The notes beneath the pieces are model-generated. The model was not told where the DNA came from. It did not search any database and was given only the letters and a program-made list of their open reading frames with translations. A stretch of 7,709 nt of DNA, from NCBI GenBank assembly GCA_007125415.1, contig SLDH01000371.1:1-7709 (forward strand), given 5' to 3'. Positions within the stretch are counted from its first letter, which is position 1; each line of letters starts with the position of its first letter. Shown here one piece after another: positions 1 through 6,003 of this stretch. The stretch is from Roseovarius sp. (lineage in GTDB: Bacteria; Pseudomonadota; Alphaproteobacteria; Rhodobacterales; Rhodobacteraceae). The position numbers were made by a program, and so were the translations under genes.

Positions 1-698
1 ATGTGGGCCCCAACCCGGCGGACATCATGGATTCGCTGGAGCGGATCACCGCCTTTTATGACCGCGTGATCGAAGCGGGCATCCTGCCGCTCACCGCCGG
101 CGGTGATCATCTGAGCACCTTGCCGGTGCTGCGCGCGGTGGCGAAAGCCGGGCCGGTGGGCATGATCCTCTTTGACAGCCACACCGATCTCTTTCACTCT
201 TATTTCGGCGGCACGATGTACACCCATGGCACACCCTTCCGTCGCGCGGTGGAAGAAGGGCTGCTTGATCCCGAAAGGGTGGTGATGATCGGCATTCGCG
301 GCACCATGTATGACGAGGAAGACCGCGAATTCGCGAAGGCAAACGGCATCCGCCTGATCCTGATCGAGGAGTTCCATGCCCGCGGCGTGGCCGATGTGAT
401 GGCCGAAGCCCGCGAGATCGTGGGCAGCGGCCGGACCTATGTGAGCTATGACATCGATTTCGTCGATCCCACCTTCGCGCCCGGCACGGGCACGCCCGAA
501 GTGGGCGGGCCCAACTCCTGGCAGGCCCTGCAGGTCTGCCGCGAGCTTGGCGGGGTGAACATCGTGGGGGCGGACCTTGTGGAAGTGTCCCCGCCTTTCG
601 ACACCTCAGGCGGCACGGCCTTTCTCGGCGTGTCGATCATGTATGAGATGCTGTGCATGATCGCGGCGCGACTGACTGAGACGTCGCAGGGCGCTTGA
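1..698 (+). CDS. Ureohydrolase (agmatinase/arginase family), 5'-truncated by the window edge
   Basis: Binuclear-metal hydrolase that would release urea from a guanidino compound such as agmatine in polyamine or arginine metabolism, in the cytoplasm. The frame is open from base 3. The GTG there is probably an internal valine, and roughly 85-90 N-terminal residues of a normal protein of about 315 residues are missing. Counting that codon as residue 1, the metal-ligand motifs of the family are all present: GGDH (His36), DSHTD (Asp58, His60, Asp62) and SYDIDFVD (Asp150, Asp152). They are followed by APGTGTPE (159-166) and GADLVEVSPPFD near the C-terminus. Oddities are Ser in place of the common Ala in the DAHxD motif and Leu after GGDH. 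The family includes agmatinases, guanidinobutyrases and other guanidine hydrolases, and the substrate cannot be fixed from this fragment. The fold is very confident; the agmatinase label is only the default. Confidence 0.9.
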   Translation, partial: VGPNPADIMDSLERITAFYDRVIEAGILPLTAGGDHLSTLPVLRAVAKAGPVGMILFDSHTDLFHSYFGGTMYTHGTPFRRAVEEGLLDPERVVMIGIRGTMYDEEDREFAKANGIRLILIEEFHARGVADVMAEAREIVGSGRTYVSYDIDFVDPTFAPGTGTPEVGGPNSWQALQVCRELGGVNIVGADLVEVSPPFDTSGGTAFLGVSIMYEMLCMIAARLTETSQGA

Positions 699-740
699 AG
701 GGGGGGCTCGCCAAGTGTGTCAGCCGGATCAATGAACTCT

Positions 741-779
741 CTGGCGCATGTTGCGGATGATCGGGTTCAATCCTTCCCG
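741..779 (+). repeat. Diverged direct repeat, copy 1
   Basis: Bases 741-768 match 951-978 at 22 of 28 positions without gaps, including ATGTTGC and an exact 11-base TGATCGGGTTC (758-768). The similarity continues weakly through a CCTTCCCG-type segment. Differences are clustered in two three-base blocks (CGC/AAA and GGA/ATC). Confidence 0.45.
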
Positions 780-950
780 AAGATCTCTGCATGACCGCGC
801 TTGCGTGACGTGATGAGGGCGGCGGCCGGGCTGGTCGCCCGGGCGAGACCATGGGGCAAGCGTGGTGCGGAACAGGTTTCCGGCTCGACGCGCTTGGAGG
901 CGGGAGTGAGGCACTCTTTCAGCAGCCTGTTAGGTGCAAGTTGCTCTGAC

Positions 951-989
951 CTGGAAAATGTTGCATCTGATCGGGTTCGTCCTTGCCCG
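951..989 (+). repeat. Diverged direct repeat, copy 2
   Basis: Second copy of the segment at 741-779, with the shared TGATCGGGTTC at 968-978. The offset of 210 bases is a multiple of three, so any translation of the pair stays in the same frame. In one frame it reads W-K-M-L-H-L-I-G-F here against W-R-M-L-R-M-I-G-F in copy 1. No family is recognised. Confidence 0.45.
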
Positions 990-1059
990 GGTGCGCATGC
1001 CCTGTCATCGGGAAGCCATGATCCTGATGGATCGCAATATGCGCCAAGGTTTCCGCGCG

Positions 1060-1078
1060 AAAGAACGGCCGCGGGCCG
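1060..1078 (-). terminator. Candidate rho-independent terminator of the DUF2794 unit
   Basis: Read on the minus strand, a 5-bp GC stem CGGCC-CGC-GGCCG (1078 down to 1066) is followed directly by TTCTTT (1065-1060). It lies about 40 bases after the stop codon of the DUF2794 gene, the right place to end leftward transcription of the I78-DUF2794 pair. The stem is short and the T-run is interrupted by a C, so this is a plausible call only. Confidence 0.4.
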
Positions 1079-1117
1079 CCTCACATAACCTTACTGCGTC
1101 ACGACACTGCGCGCAGC

Positions 1118-1465
1118 CTATCCGTCGATCGCGCGAATGAGCTTGCGTTCGAGCACGCGCAACACGGTTTTCAGGTCATGCCCGCGCTTGAGCACCTGAC
1201 CATCCATGCCGATCACGGCATATTGCCCCTGCCGCCCGCGCAAGCGGGGCCGCTTTTCGATCCGGTAGAGCGGATTTTCGGCAGTGCGACGGAATACCGA
1301 GAAGATCGCCACATCCCGCAGGCAGGAAATACCGTAGTCGCGCCATTCCCCGGCGGCGACCATGCGGCCATAAACCGAAAGTATGACGCTCAATTCAGAA
1401 CGATGAAACGCAACCTGATCCTGGCTGTTGAGGCTTCCGAGGGGCGCGCCGCCTTGAATATTCAT
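1118..1465 (-). CDS. DUF2794 family protein
   Basis: Small conserved protein of 115 residues that I match to DUF2794, a family largely confined to alphaproteobacteria and without an assigned function. The recognisable core runs from about residue 18 to 108: an F-H-R-S-E-L-S segment, V-Y-G-R-M-V-A-A-G-E-W-R-D-Y, then F-S-V-F-R-R, P-L-Y-R-I-E-K-R-P and finally L-K-R-G-H-D-L with V-L-R-V-L. It has no signal peptide or membrane segment, so it is expected to be cytoplasmic, and it is rich in Arg and Lys. It ends with TAG. The ATG start has only a weak AAGGCG-like site 12 bases upstream. It lies 45 bases downstream of the I78 lipoprotein gene on the same strand and may share its transcript. Family membership is confident; the role is unknown. 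Confidence 0.88.
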   Translation of the reverse strand: MNIQGGAPLGSLNSQDQVAFHRSELSVILSVYGRMVAAGEWRDYGISCLRDVAIFSVFRRTAENPLYRIEKRPRLRGRQGQYAVIGMDGQVLKRGHDLKTVLRVLERKLIRAIDG

Positions 1466-1510
1466 GCCACAGAGTTGCGCCTTATGCCCGGCTGATCAAG
1501 CAAATTCTGG

Positions 1511-1774
1511 TCAGCCGCACCAGAGCCGCGTGATCACCCCTTCATCGTCAGTGTCTATATTGAGCCGTTCGAGCCGGTAATCGGTGGTCATCGCTGCGCC
1601 GGGCGGCAGGATGCGCACCGCTTCAGCCAACGGGCCGGTCTCGACCGCATCGACCGGTTGCCCGACAAGGCCGGCATAGCCTGCCGCGCCACAGGTGCTC
1701 TCATCCTGCTCTCCGAGGCCATCCTCTGCGGTGCAGGCGCTCAGCATAATGAAGGCGGGTATGATCGATCGCAT
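1511..1774 (-). CDS. I78-type peptidase inhibitor family lipoprotein
   Basis: An 87-residue protein with a very short lipoprotein signal: an Arg at position 2, a hydrophobic stretch and a lipobox L-S-A-C with Cys14 as the probable lipidated residue. The mature part matches the inhibitor I78 family: C-G-A-A-G-Y-A-G-L-V-G-Q (from Cys28), a central L-P-P-G, then T-D-Y-R-L-E-R-L-N-I, an acidic turn and a terminal W-C-G. Cys28 and Cys86 are well placed for the family's usual disulfide. Known I78 members inhibit serine proteases, and bacterial copies are usually envelope proteins of untested specificity. The start is supported by a strong GGAGGGAG ribosome binding site (complement of 1782-1789), 7-10 bases from the ATG. 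It is divergent from adhC and precedes the DUF2794 gene. Inhibitory activity is inferred from the family only. Confidence 0.82.
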   Translation of the reverse strand: MRSIIPAFIMLSACTAEDGLGEQDESTCGAAGYAGLVGQPVDAVETGPLAEAVRILPPGAAMTTDYRLERLNIDTDDEGVITRLWCG

Positions 1775-1826
1775 GTCTTTTCTCCCTCCGGCGATGGGCC
1801 CAGCCTACACCGGCTTCCCGGCGACG

Positions 1827-1845
1827 GCGACAGGGATATTGTCGC
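1827..1845. promoter_or_regulatory. Inverted repeat, candidate operator upstream of adhC
   Basis: GCGACA (1827-1832) and TGTCGC (1840-1845) form a perfect 6-bp dyad around a 7-base GGGATAT spacer. It sits in the divergent region between the I78 gene and adhC, about 68 bases before the adhC start. That position and symmetry fit a dimeric regulator site. No matching regulator is in the window and no convincing -35/-10 pair was found, so the function is a guess. Confidence 0.25.
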
Positions 1846-1898
1846 GAGAGCGTATTGAAAACCGTGAGACTTTCCCGCACAGTCGCGCAAACCAATTT

Positions 1899-1904
1899 GG
1901 GAGG
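1899..1904 (+). promoter_or_regulatory. Ribosome binding site of adhC
   Basis: GGGAGG lies 8 bases before the ATG at 1913. This spacing selects that ATG rather than the in-frame TTG at 1910. Confidence 0.75.
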
Positions 1905-1912
1905 ACAGTTTG

Positions 1913-3025
1913 ATGCGCACCACAGCCGCCGTGGCCCTTGAAGCGGGCAAGCCGATGGAAGTGATGGAAGTGAATCTCGACGGGCCCAAGGCGGGCGAGG
2001 TTCTGGTGGAAATCAAGGCGACAGGGCTCTGCCATACGGATGACTTCACCCTTTCCGGCGCAGACCCGGAGGGCGCTTTTCCGGCGATTCTGGGCCATGA
2101 GGGAGCGGGTGTTGTCGTCGAGGTGGGGCCAGGCGTGACCAGTCTCGAGGTGGGCGATCATGTGATCCCGCTTTACACGCCCGAATGCCGCACCTGCGAT
2201 TACTGTCTGAACCCCAAGACAAATCTCTGCCAGTCCATCCGCGAGACACAAGGCAAGGGTGTGATGCCCGATGGCACCTCGCGCTTTTCGATGCTCGATG
2301 GCACGCCGATCCTGCATTACATGGGCTGTTCGACCTTCTCAAATCACACCGTTCTGCCCGAGATCGCGCTGGCGAAGGTGCGCAAGGACGCGCCCTTCGA
2401 CAAGATCTGCTATATCGGCTGCGGGGTGACCACCGGGATCGGCGCGGTGATCAACACCGCCAAGGTGGAAATCGGCAGCCGCTGTGTGGTTTTCGGCCTG
2501 GGCGGGATCGGCCTGAATGTCATTCAGGGTCTGCGCCTTGCGGGGGCGGATCAGATCGTGGGGGTGGATCTCAACCCTGCCAAGGTCGAGATGGCCGCGC
2601 GGTTCGGCATGACCGATTTCGTCAACCCCAATGATGTCAGCGGTGATCTCGTGGCGCATCTCGTGGAACTGACGGGGGGTGGTGCGGATTATTCGTTCGA
2701 CGCCACGGGCAATGTGCAGGTAATGCGCGCCGCATTGGAATGCTCGCACAAGGGCTGGGGTGAGAGCATCATCATCGGTGTTGCTCCGGCAGGCGCCGAG
2801 ATCAGCACGCGCCCCTTCCAGCTTGTCACCGGGCGCACCTGGAAAGGCACCGCCTTCGGGGGGGCCCGCGGCCGTACCGATGTGCCCAAGATCGTGGACT
2901 GGTACATGGAAGGCAAGATCGAGATCGATCCGATGATCACGCATACTTTGAAGCTGGAGGATATCAACAAGGGCTTTGATCTGATGCATTCAGGCGAATC
3001 GATCCGGTCGGTCGTCGTCTATTGA
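1913..3025 (+). CDS. adhC: S-(hydroxymethyl)glutathione dehydrogenase / class III alcohol dehydrogenase
   Basis: Cytoplasmic NAD-dependent zinc enzyme that oxidises S-hydroxymethylglutathione, the spontaneous adduct of formaldehyde and glutathione, to S-formylglutathione. Class III enzymes also reduce S-nitrosoglutathione. The 370 residues are full length for the family. Catalytic zinc ligands are Cys40 (GLCHTD), His62 (GHEG) and Cys170 (GCGVTTG). The structural zinc site is Cys92, Cys95, Cys98 and Cys106. Arg110 in the I-R-E-T-Q-G-K-G segment is the class III residue that favours glutathione adducts over simple alcohols. The NAD fold has GLGGIG at 195-200 with Asp219 ending the second strand, which favours NAD over NADP. 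The start is fixed by the GGGAGG site. Its stop overlaps the start of the next gene, so it probably heads an operon. The S-formylglutathione hydrolase and formaldehyde-glutathione activating genes that often accompany it are not in this window. Confidence 0.96.
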   Translation: MRTTAAVALEAGKPMEVMEVNLDGPKAGEVLVEIKATGLCHTDDFTLSGADPEGAFPAILGHEGAGVVVEVGPGVTSLEVGDHVIPLYTPECRTCDYCLNPKTNLCQSIRETQGKGVMPDGTSRFSMLDGTPILHYMGCSTFSNHTVLPEIALAKVRKDAPFDKICYIGCGVTTGIGAVINTAKVEIGSRCVVFGLGGIGLNVIQGLRLAGADQIVGVDLNPAKVEMAARFGMTDFVNPNDVSGDLVAHLVELTGGGADYSFDATGNVQVMRAALECSHKGWGESIIIGVAPAGAEISTRPFQLVTGRTWKGTAFGGARGRTDVPKIVDWYMEGKIEIDPMITHTLKLEDINKGFDLMHSGESIRSVVVY

Positions 3026-3744
3026 GCGATCGTCACACGCCTCTGCTTGCTGTCCTGATCGACGCCGACAATACCTCGCCAAAATGGACCAAGCCGGTCT
3101 TTGACGAAATCGCGGCGATCGGCGAGGCATCGGTGCGGCGCTGCTATGGGGATTTTTCCTCGCGGCAGATGGCCGGATGGAGCAAGGTGCAGGCCGAGTT
3201 CGGGCTTGTGCCGCACCACCAGCCGGCCAATACCGTTGGCAAGAATGCAAGCGATATCGCGCTTGTGATCGATGCGATGGATTTGCTGCACTCAGGCCGG
3301 TTTGACGGCTTCGTGCTGGTCAGTTCCGACAGCGATTTCACACGCCTTGCCAGCCGCATCCGCGAGCAGGGGCTTGAGGTTTACGGGATCGGTGCGCGCA
3401 AGACCCCCGAGGCGTTTCGCAAGGCTTGCAAGCGGTTTCTCTATCTTGAAAACCTCTCTTCGGAGGTGGTCGAAGAGTCCGAGACCGAGGCCGAGGCCGC
3501 CCCGAAGCCGCAAGCGCCAAAGGTGAACGAGGCGCGGGATCTGTTGCTCAAGGCGATGGACAGCATCGATCAGGACAGCGACTGGTATACGCTGGGGCGA
3601 CTCGGGCAGCAGGTGGTGGCGGCCAACCCGGACTTCGACACCCGCACCTATGGCAAGCGCAAGCTCTCGGACCTGGTGAGCGCGATCAAGGTGTTCGAGA
3701 CACGCCGCGAGGGCAATCAGCTCATGGTGCGGCGGGTGGACTGA
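3022..3744 (+). CDS. NYN domain (LabA/PIN-like) protein with C-terminal LOTUS/OST-HTH domain
   Basis: A 240-residue cytoplasmic protein with two domains. Residues about 8-145 form an NYN domain of the PIN-like nuclease superfamily: I-D-A-D-N (Asp14, Asp16, Asn17), Asp78 in S-D-I-A-L-V-I-D, and S-S-D-S-D-F (Asp103, Asp105). These acidic residues are where the family binds a metal for RNA cleavage. An acidic, Pro/Ala-rich linker (about 148-170) leads to a LOTUS/OST-HTH domain (about 172-238), recognised from the W-Y-T-L-G-R-L-G-Q segment and the Y-G-K-R-K-L-S-D-L motif. LOTUS domains bind RNA or protein partners. The start is taken as TTG, overlapping the adhC stop (ATTGA), because no ATG or GTG lies close enough to include the first strand and the catalytic Asp14. 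No strong ribosome site precedes it, so translation is probably coupled to adhC. Nuclease activity and target are inferred, not shown. Confidence 0.88.
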   Translation: MSDRHTPLLAVLIDADNTSPKWTKPVFDEIAAIGEASVRRCYGDFSSRQMAGWSKVQAEFGLVPHHQPANTVGKNASDIALVIDAMDLLHSGRFDGFVLVSSDSDFTRLASRIREQGLEVYGIGARKTPEAFRKACKRFLYLENLSSEVVEESETEAEAAPKPQAPKVNEARDLLLKAMDSIDQDSDWYTLGRLGQQVVAANPDFDTRTYGKRKLSDLVSAIKVFETRREGNQLMVRRVD

Positions 3745-3750
3745 GTGTTG

Positions 3751-4365
3751 ATGCCTCCTGTCGCGTCTGATCCAGCGGGTTTGACCCGGCGCAGCCTCTT
3801 GCTTGCTTTCGGTGCCAGTGTCGTCGCGGGATGTGCGCCGCGCGTGATACCGGCCACGCCGGACGAGATCACACGGCTTTCCGACGCGTTTGTGGCCCTT
3901 TCGCCTCGTTTGGACCGCCGAGAGGCGGCGCACGCGGCCCGGATTGCCTTCACCTATCCACTGGAGCTCAGGGCGCAATACGAAGTCGAAGACCCGCCAA
4001 TCCTGCACAACATGAAGGTCAATGCCGGGATCAAGCCACGCGGCCTCTGCTGGCAATGGGCCGAGGATATGCAGAAACGTCTCGAGCGTGAACAGTTCGA
4101 GACCCTCCAGACGCATCGTGCCATTGCCAATGCTTTCAACCCCTTGCGCATCGATCATTCGACCGTGATTCTCTCGGCGCGCGGCGCGCGGTTCGATGAG
4201 GGTATCATCCTCGATCCTTGGCGCTTCGGTGGCCGCCTCTTCTGGGCACCGGTGCTGGAGGATCCGCGCTATGACTGGGTGCTGCGCGAAGAGGTTTTCG
4301 CGCGCAAGCGCGCGCTTGGACTAGGCCGGGACGAGCCGTCATCCGAGCCGCTTCCGTCCACATGA
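3751..4365 (+). CDS. Conserved hypothetical lipoprotein with a possible Cys-His-Asp catalytic set
   Basis: Protein of about 204 residues with no function I can name. The N-terminus has T-R-R-S-L-L-L, a hydrophobic run and a V-V-A-G-C lipobox, so Cys28 is probably lipidated and the twin arginine allows Tat export. The rest has no further membrane segment. The best-defined block is G-L-C-W-Q-W-A-E-D-M (Cys100), followed by D-H-S-T-V-I-L (His136) and G-I-I-L-D-P-W-R (Asp155). A Cys, His, Asp order with a small residue before the Cys and an aromatic after it recalls transglutaminase-like and papain-like enzymes, but this is pattern reading only. GTG (3745), TTG (3748) and ATG (3751) are all in frame. 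I prefer the ATG, which has GGGTGGA (3734-3740) about 10 bases before it. Only 6 bases separate it from the NYN gene stop, so it very likely shares its transcript. Confidence 0.75.
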   Translation: MPPVASDPAGLTRRSLLLAFGASVVAGCAPRVIPATPDEITRLSDAFVALSPRLDRREAAHAARIAFTYPLELRAQYEVEDPPILHNMKVNAGIKPRGLCWQWAEDMQKRLEREQFETLQTHRAIANAFNPLRIDHSTVILSARGARFDEGIILDPWRFGGRLFWAPVLEDPRYDWVLREEVFARKRALGLGRDEPSSEPLPST

Positions 4366-4434
4366 GCGTCCTCACCCGGGCGTGATCGGCCCCTTGCGCG
4401 TCTTGCATCCCCGGCGCATCCGGGCGAAACCCCT

Positions 4435-4456
4435 GGTAAAGCAGCCGGTAAAGCAG
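4435..4456 (+). repeat. Short tandem repeat before yghU
   Basis: GGTAAAGCAG occurs twice, at 4435-4444 and 4447-4456, with a 12-base period, directly before the ribosome binding site. It could be chance or slippage. The rest of the 104-base gap after the lipoprotein gene shows only a weak CCCGG/CCGGG stem at 4410-4424 without a T-run. Confidence 0.5.
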
Positions 4457-4464
4457 AAGGAGAG
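4457..4464 (+). promoter_or_regulatory. Ribosome binding site of yghU
   Basis: AAGGAGAG, with its core ending about 6-7 bases before the ATG at 4470. It is a strong site that confirms this start and suggests translation independent of the upstream genes. Confidence 0.75.
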
Positions 4465-4469
4465 CCCAT

Positions 4470-5318
4470 ATGCCCGATGACAGCTACACACCGCCCAAGG
4501 TCTGGACATGGGAGCCGGGCAATGGCGGGGCCTTTGCCTCGACCAACCGGCCCATAGCGGGGGCGACCCATGAGAAGGCGCTGCCGGAAGGGGAGCATCC
4601 CTTTCAGTTGCATTCCATGGGCACGCCCAACGGGCAGAAGGTGACGATCCTGCTGGAGGAGTTGCTCGAAGCCGGATACCCGGCCGAGTATGACGCCTGG
4701 TATATCGATATCGGCGAGGGCGATCAGTTCGGCAGCGGGTTTGTGGCGGTCAACCCCAACTCCAAGATCCCGGCGCTGCTGGACAAGAGCGGCGAAACGC
4801 CGGTACGGGTTTTCGAGAGCGGTGCCATCCTGATGCATCTGGCCGAGAAGTTCGGGGCCTTCCTGCCTGCGTCGGGGCCGGCGCGGGCCGAGGTGCTGAG
4901 CTGGCTTTTCTGGCAGATGGGCAGCGCGCCTTATCTGGGCGGCGGCTTTGGCCATTTCTTCGCCTATGCGCCGGAGAAATGGCGCTACCCGATCGATCGT
5001 TTCGCGATGGAGACGAAGCGGCAGATGGATGTGCTGGACCGGCAACTGGCTGAACGGCCCTTCATTGCCGGGCAGGAGTACACGATCGCCGATATGGCGA
5101 TCTGGCCATGGTATGGCGCACTGGCGCTGGGACGATCCTACCCCGATGCCGAGACGTTTCTCAGCGTGCATGAATATACCCATGTCATGGATTGGGCCAA
5201 ACGGATCAATGTGCGGCCGGCTGTTAACCGGGGCCGCCGCGTGAACCGCACAAGCGACGAGCCGGGCCGGTATCTGCGGGAGCGCCATGCCGCGAGCGAT
5301 TTCGACGGGATCGCCTGA
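4470..5318 (+). CDS. yghU: Glutathione S-transferase family protein, YghU type (glutathione-dependent disulfide-bond oxidoreductase)
   Basis: A 282-residue cytoplasmic protein closely resembling E. coli YghU along its whole length, including the N-terminal extension (K-V-W-T-W near residue 10, N-R-P near 26, T-H-E-K near 33) that distinguishes this group from short GSTs. The thioredoxin-like GST domain spans about 45-130: T52-P53-N54-G in the active-site turn, N-P-N-S-K-I-P-A-L (95-103) and E116-S117 for glutathione binding. The all-helical C-terminal domain follows, with W-L-F-W, a G-G-G-F-G-H-F segment and Y-T-I-A-D-M-A-I-W-P-W. The tail ends in R-R-V-N-R-T and E-R-H-A-A-S-D-F, as in YghU. 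Such enzymes have weak transferase activity but good disulfide reductase or peroxidase activity with two bound glutathiones. It is the last gene of the rightward cluster and may have its own promoter in the 104-base gap. Confidence 0.95.
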   Translation: MPDDSYTPPKVWTWEPGNGGAFASTNRPIAGATHEKALPEGEHPFQLHSMGTPNGQKVTILLEELLEAGYPAEYDAWYIDIGEGDQFGSGFVAVNPNSKIPALLDKSGETPVRVFESGAILMHLAEKFGAFLPASGPARAEVLSWLFWQMGSAPYLGGGFGHFFAYAPEKWRYPIDRFAMETKRQMDVLDRQLAERPFIAGQEYTIADMAIWPWYGALALGRSYPDAETFLSVHEYTHVMDWAKRINVRPAVNRGRRVNRTSDEPGRYLRERHAASDFDGIA

Positions 5319-5336
5319 CAGCAGCACCTGACCCGG

Positions 5337-5367
5337 ATGAGCGCGGGCAAGCGCCCGCGCGCCTCAT
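5337..5367. terminator. GC-rich hairpin between convergent yghU and yqgE
   Basis: GCGCGGGC (5341-5348) pairs perfectly with GCCCGCGC (5353-5360) around an AAGC loop. ATGA (5337-5340) can pair with TCAT (5364-5367) outside a 3-base bulge. It lies 19 bases after the yghU stop, in a gap where transcripts from both sides must end. No T-run follows on either strand, so it may act with Rho or only protect 3' ends. Confidence 0.4.
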
Positions 5368-5372
5368 GTCTC

Positions 5373-5389
5373 GGCGTCCTGATGACGCC
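5373..5389. terminator. Second hairpin in the convergent gap
   Basis: GGCGTC (5373-5378) and GACGCC (5384-5389) form a 6-bp stem with a CTGAT loop, just after the first hairpin and about 38 bases from the yqgE stop codon. It is symmetric enough to act on both strands. The lack of a T-tract keeps confidence low. Confidence 0.3.
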
Positions 5390-5426
5390 TCGGCTCAGGT
5401 GGAGATGCGACGCATGGTCCCCGTCG

Positions 5427-5993
5427 TCAGGCGTGTCCTGCGTCGGCTGAAAGGGTCAGCGCGTCTATTCCGAGACTTTTCAAGGCACAAACCCATTTGC
5501 GGCGATGCGCCGTCTCGAAGACCAGCTCCACCGTCGCATCACAGGTCAGCCAGCCATTCTGGGCAATTTCCGCCTCAAGCTGCCCCGGCCCCCAGCCGGC
5601 ATAGCCCAGCGCTACGATGGCACGGGCCGGGCCGCGCCCCTCGCCCAGATCCTCAAGGATATCAAGCGTTGCCGTCATCGCGAAATCCTCACCGATCTCC
5701 ATGGTGGAGATGGATGAAGTATAGCCGCGTTCATGCAGCACGAAGCCCCGGCCGCTTTCGACAGGCCCGCCGAAATGAACCAGCCGGTCTTTCATGTCAG
5801 GATGAGTCGGGATGGAAAGCTGTTCCATCAGATCGTGCAGGCGCAGATCATCCGAGACCTTGTTGATGATGAGCCCCATCGCGCCTTCGGCCGAATAGGC
5901 GCACATCAGGACCACGGAATGTGCAAACCGCGGATCGCCCATGCCGGGCATCGCGACGAGCAGCTTTCCGTTGAGATCCATCGGGTCGGTCAA
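5427..5993 (-). CDS. yqgE: YqgE/AlgH family protein
   Basis: A 188-residue cytoplasmic protein of the UPF0301 (YqgE/AlgH) family, whose molecular function is not settled despite an early link to alginate regulation in Pseudomonas. Family signatures are clear: [10 protein letters not shown] near the start, [16 protein letters not shown], then V-H-F-G-G-P-V and R-G-F-V-L-H, and late [13 protein letters not shown] with E-I-A-Q-N-G-W-L. I place the start at a TTG (5991-5993), because GAGGTG (complement of 5998-6003) sits at the right distance. The in-frame ATG at 5979-5981, four codons later, is the alternative, but that site would be about 18 bases away. The frame stays open to 6071, but that extension does not look like the family. 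It is divergent from the DsbD-N-like gene and convergent with yghU. Confidence 0.92.
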   Translation of the reverse strand: MTDPMDLNGKLLVAMPGMGDPRFAHSVVLMCAYSAEGAMGLIINKVSDDLRLHDLMEQLSIPTHPDMKDRLVHFGGPVESGRGFVLHERGYTSSISTMEIGEDFAMTATLDILEDLGEGRGPARAIVALGYAGWGPGQLEAEIAQNGWLTCDATVELVFETAHRRKWVCALKSLGIDALTLSADAGHA

Positions 5994-5997
5994 GGGG

Positions 5998-6003
5998 CAC
6001 CTC
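5998..6003 (-). promoter_or_regulatory. Ribosome binding site deciding the yqgE start
   Basis: On the minus strand GAGGTG is followed by CCCC and then TTG (5993-5991). This favours the TTG start over the ATG 12 bases further in. Confidence 0.5.

Larger units (their letters stand above)
699..1059. other. Intergenic stretch without a supported gene, containing a diverged direct repeat
   Basis: I find no open frame here with a recognisable product, a good ribosome binding site or family similarity. The short frames through it overlap one another and look like chance in GC-rich DNA, although a decayed gene is possible. The stretch contains two related segments, about 741-779 and 951-989, spaced exactly 210 bases apart (see repeat entries), and a 12-base perfect palindrome TCGCCCGGGCGA at 835-846 with no obvious function. 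No terminator with a T-run is visible directly after the ureohydrolase gene. Confidence 0.6.

Noticed and set aside
751..780. A T-arm-like GGTTCAATCC that could mark the 3' end of a tRNA
   Set aside because: The flanking bases do not form a five-pair T-stem (two mismatches and two G-T pairs), and no matching acceptor stem or anticodon arm is visible upstream.
801..1140. Overlapping small open frames in the stretch after the ureohydrolase gene
   Set aside because: They use alternative starts without good ribosome sites, overlap on both strands and match no family I know, so I describe the region as non-coding with a repeat.
1855..1883. TTGAAA as a -35 box for adhC
   Set aside because: The hexamer about 17 bases later (CACAGT) is a poor -10 match, so no promoter is called.
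3292..4158. Long minus-strand open frame across the NYN and lipoprotein genes
   Set aside because: It spans two plus-strand genes with clear domains or signals, has no recognisable motif of its own and an Arg/Leu-rich composition typical of shadow frames.
4269..5327. Long open frame on the minus strand opposite yghU
   Set aside because: It lies antisense to a gene with full-length YghU similarity, its translation shows no family features, and long antisense frames are expected in GC-rich coding DNA.
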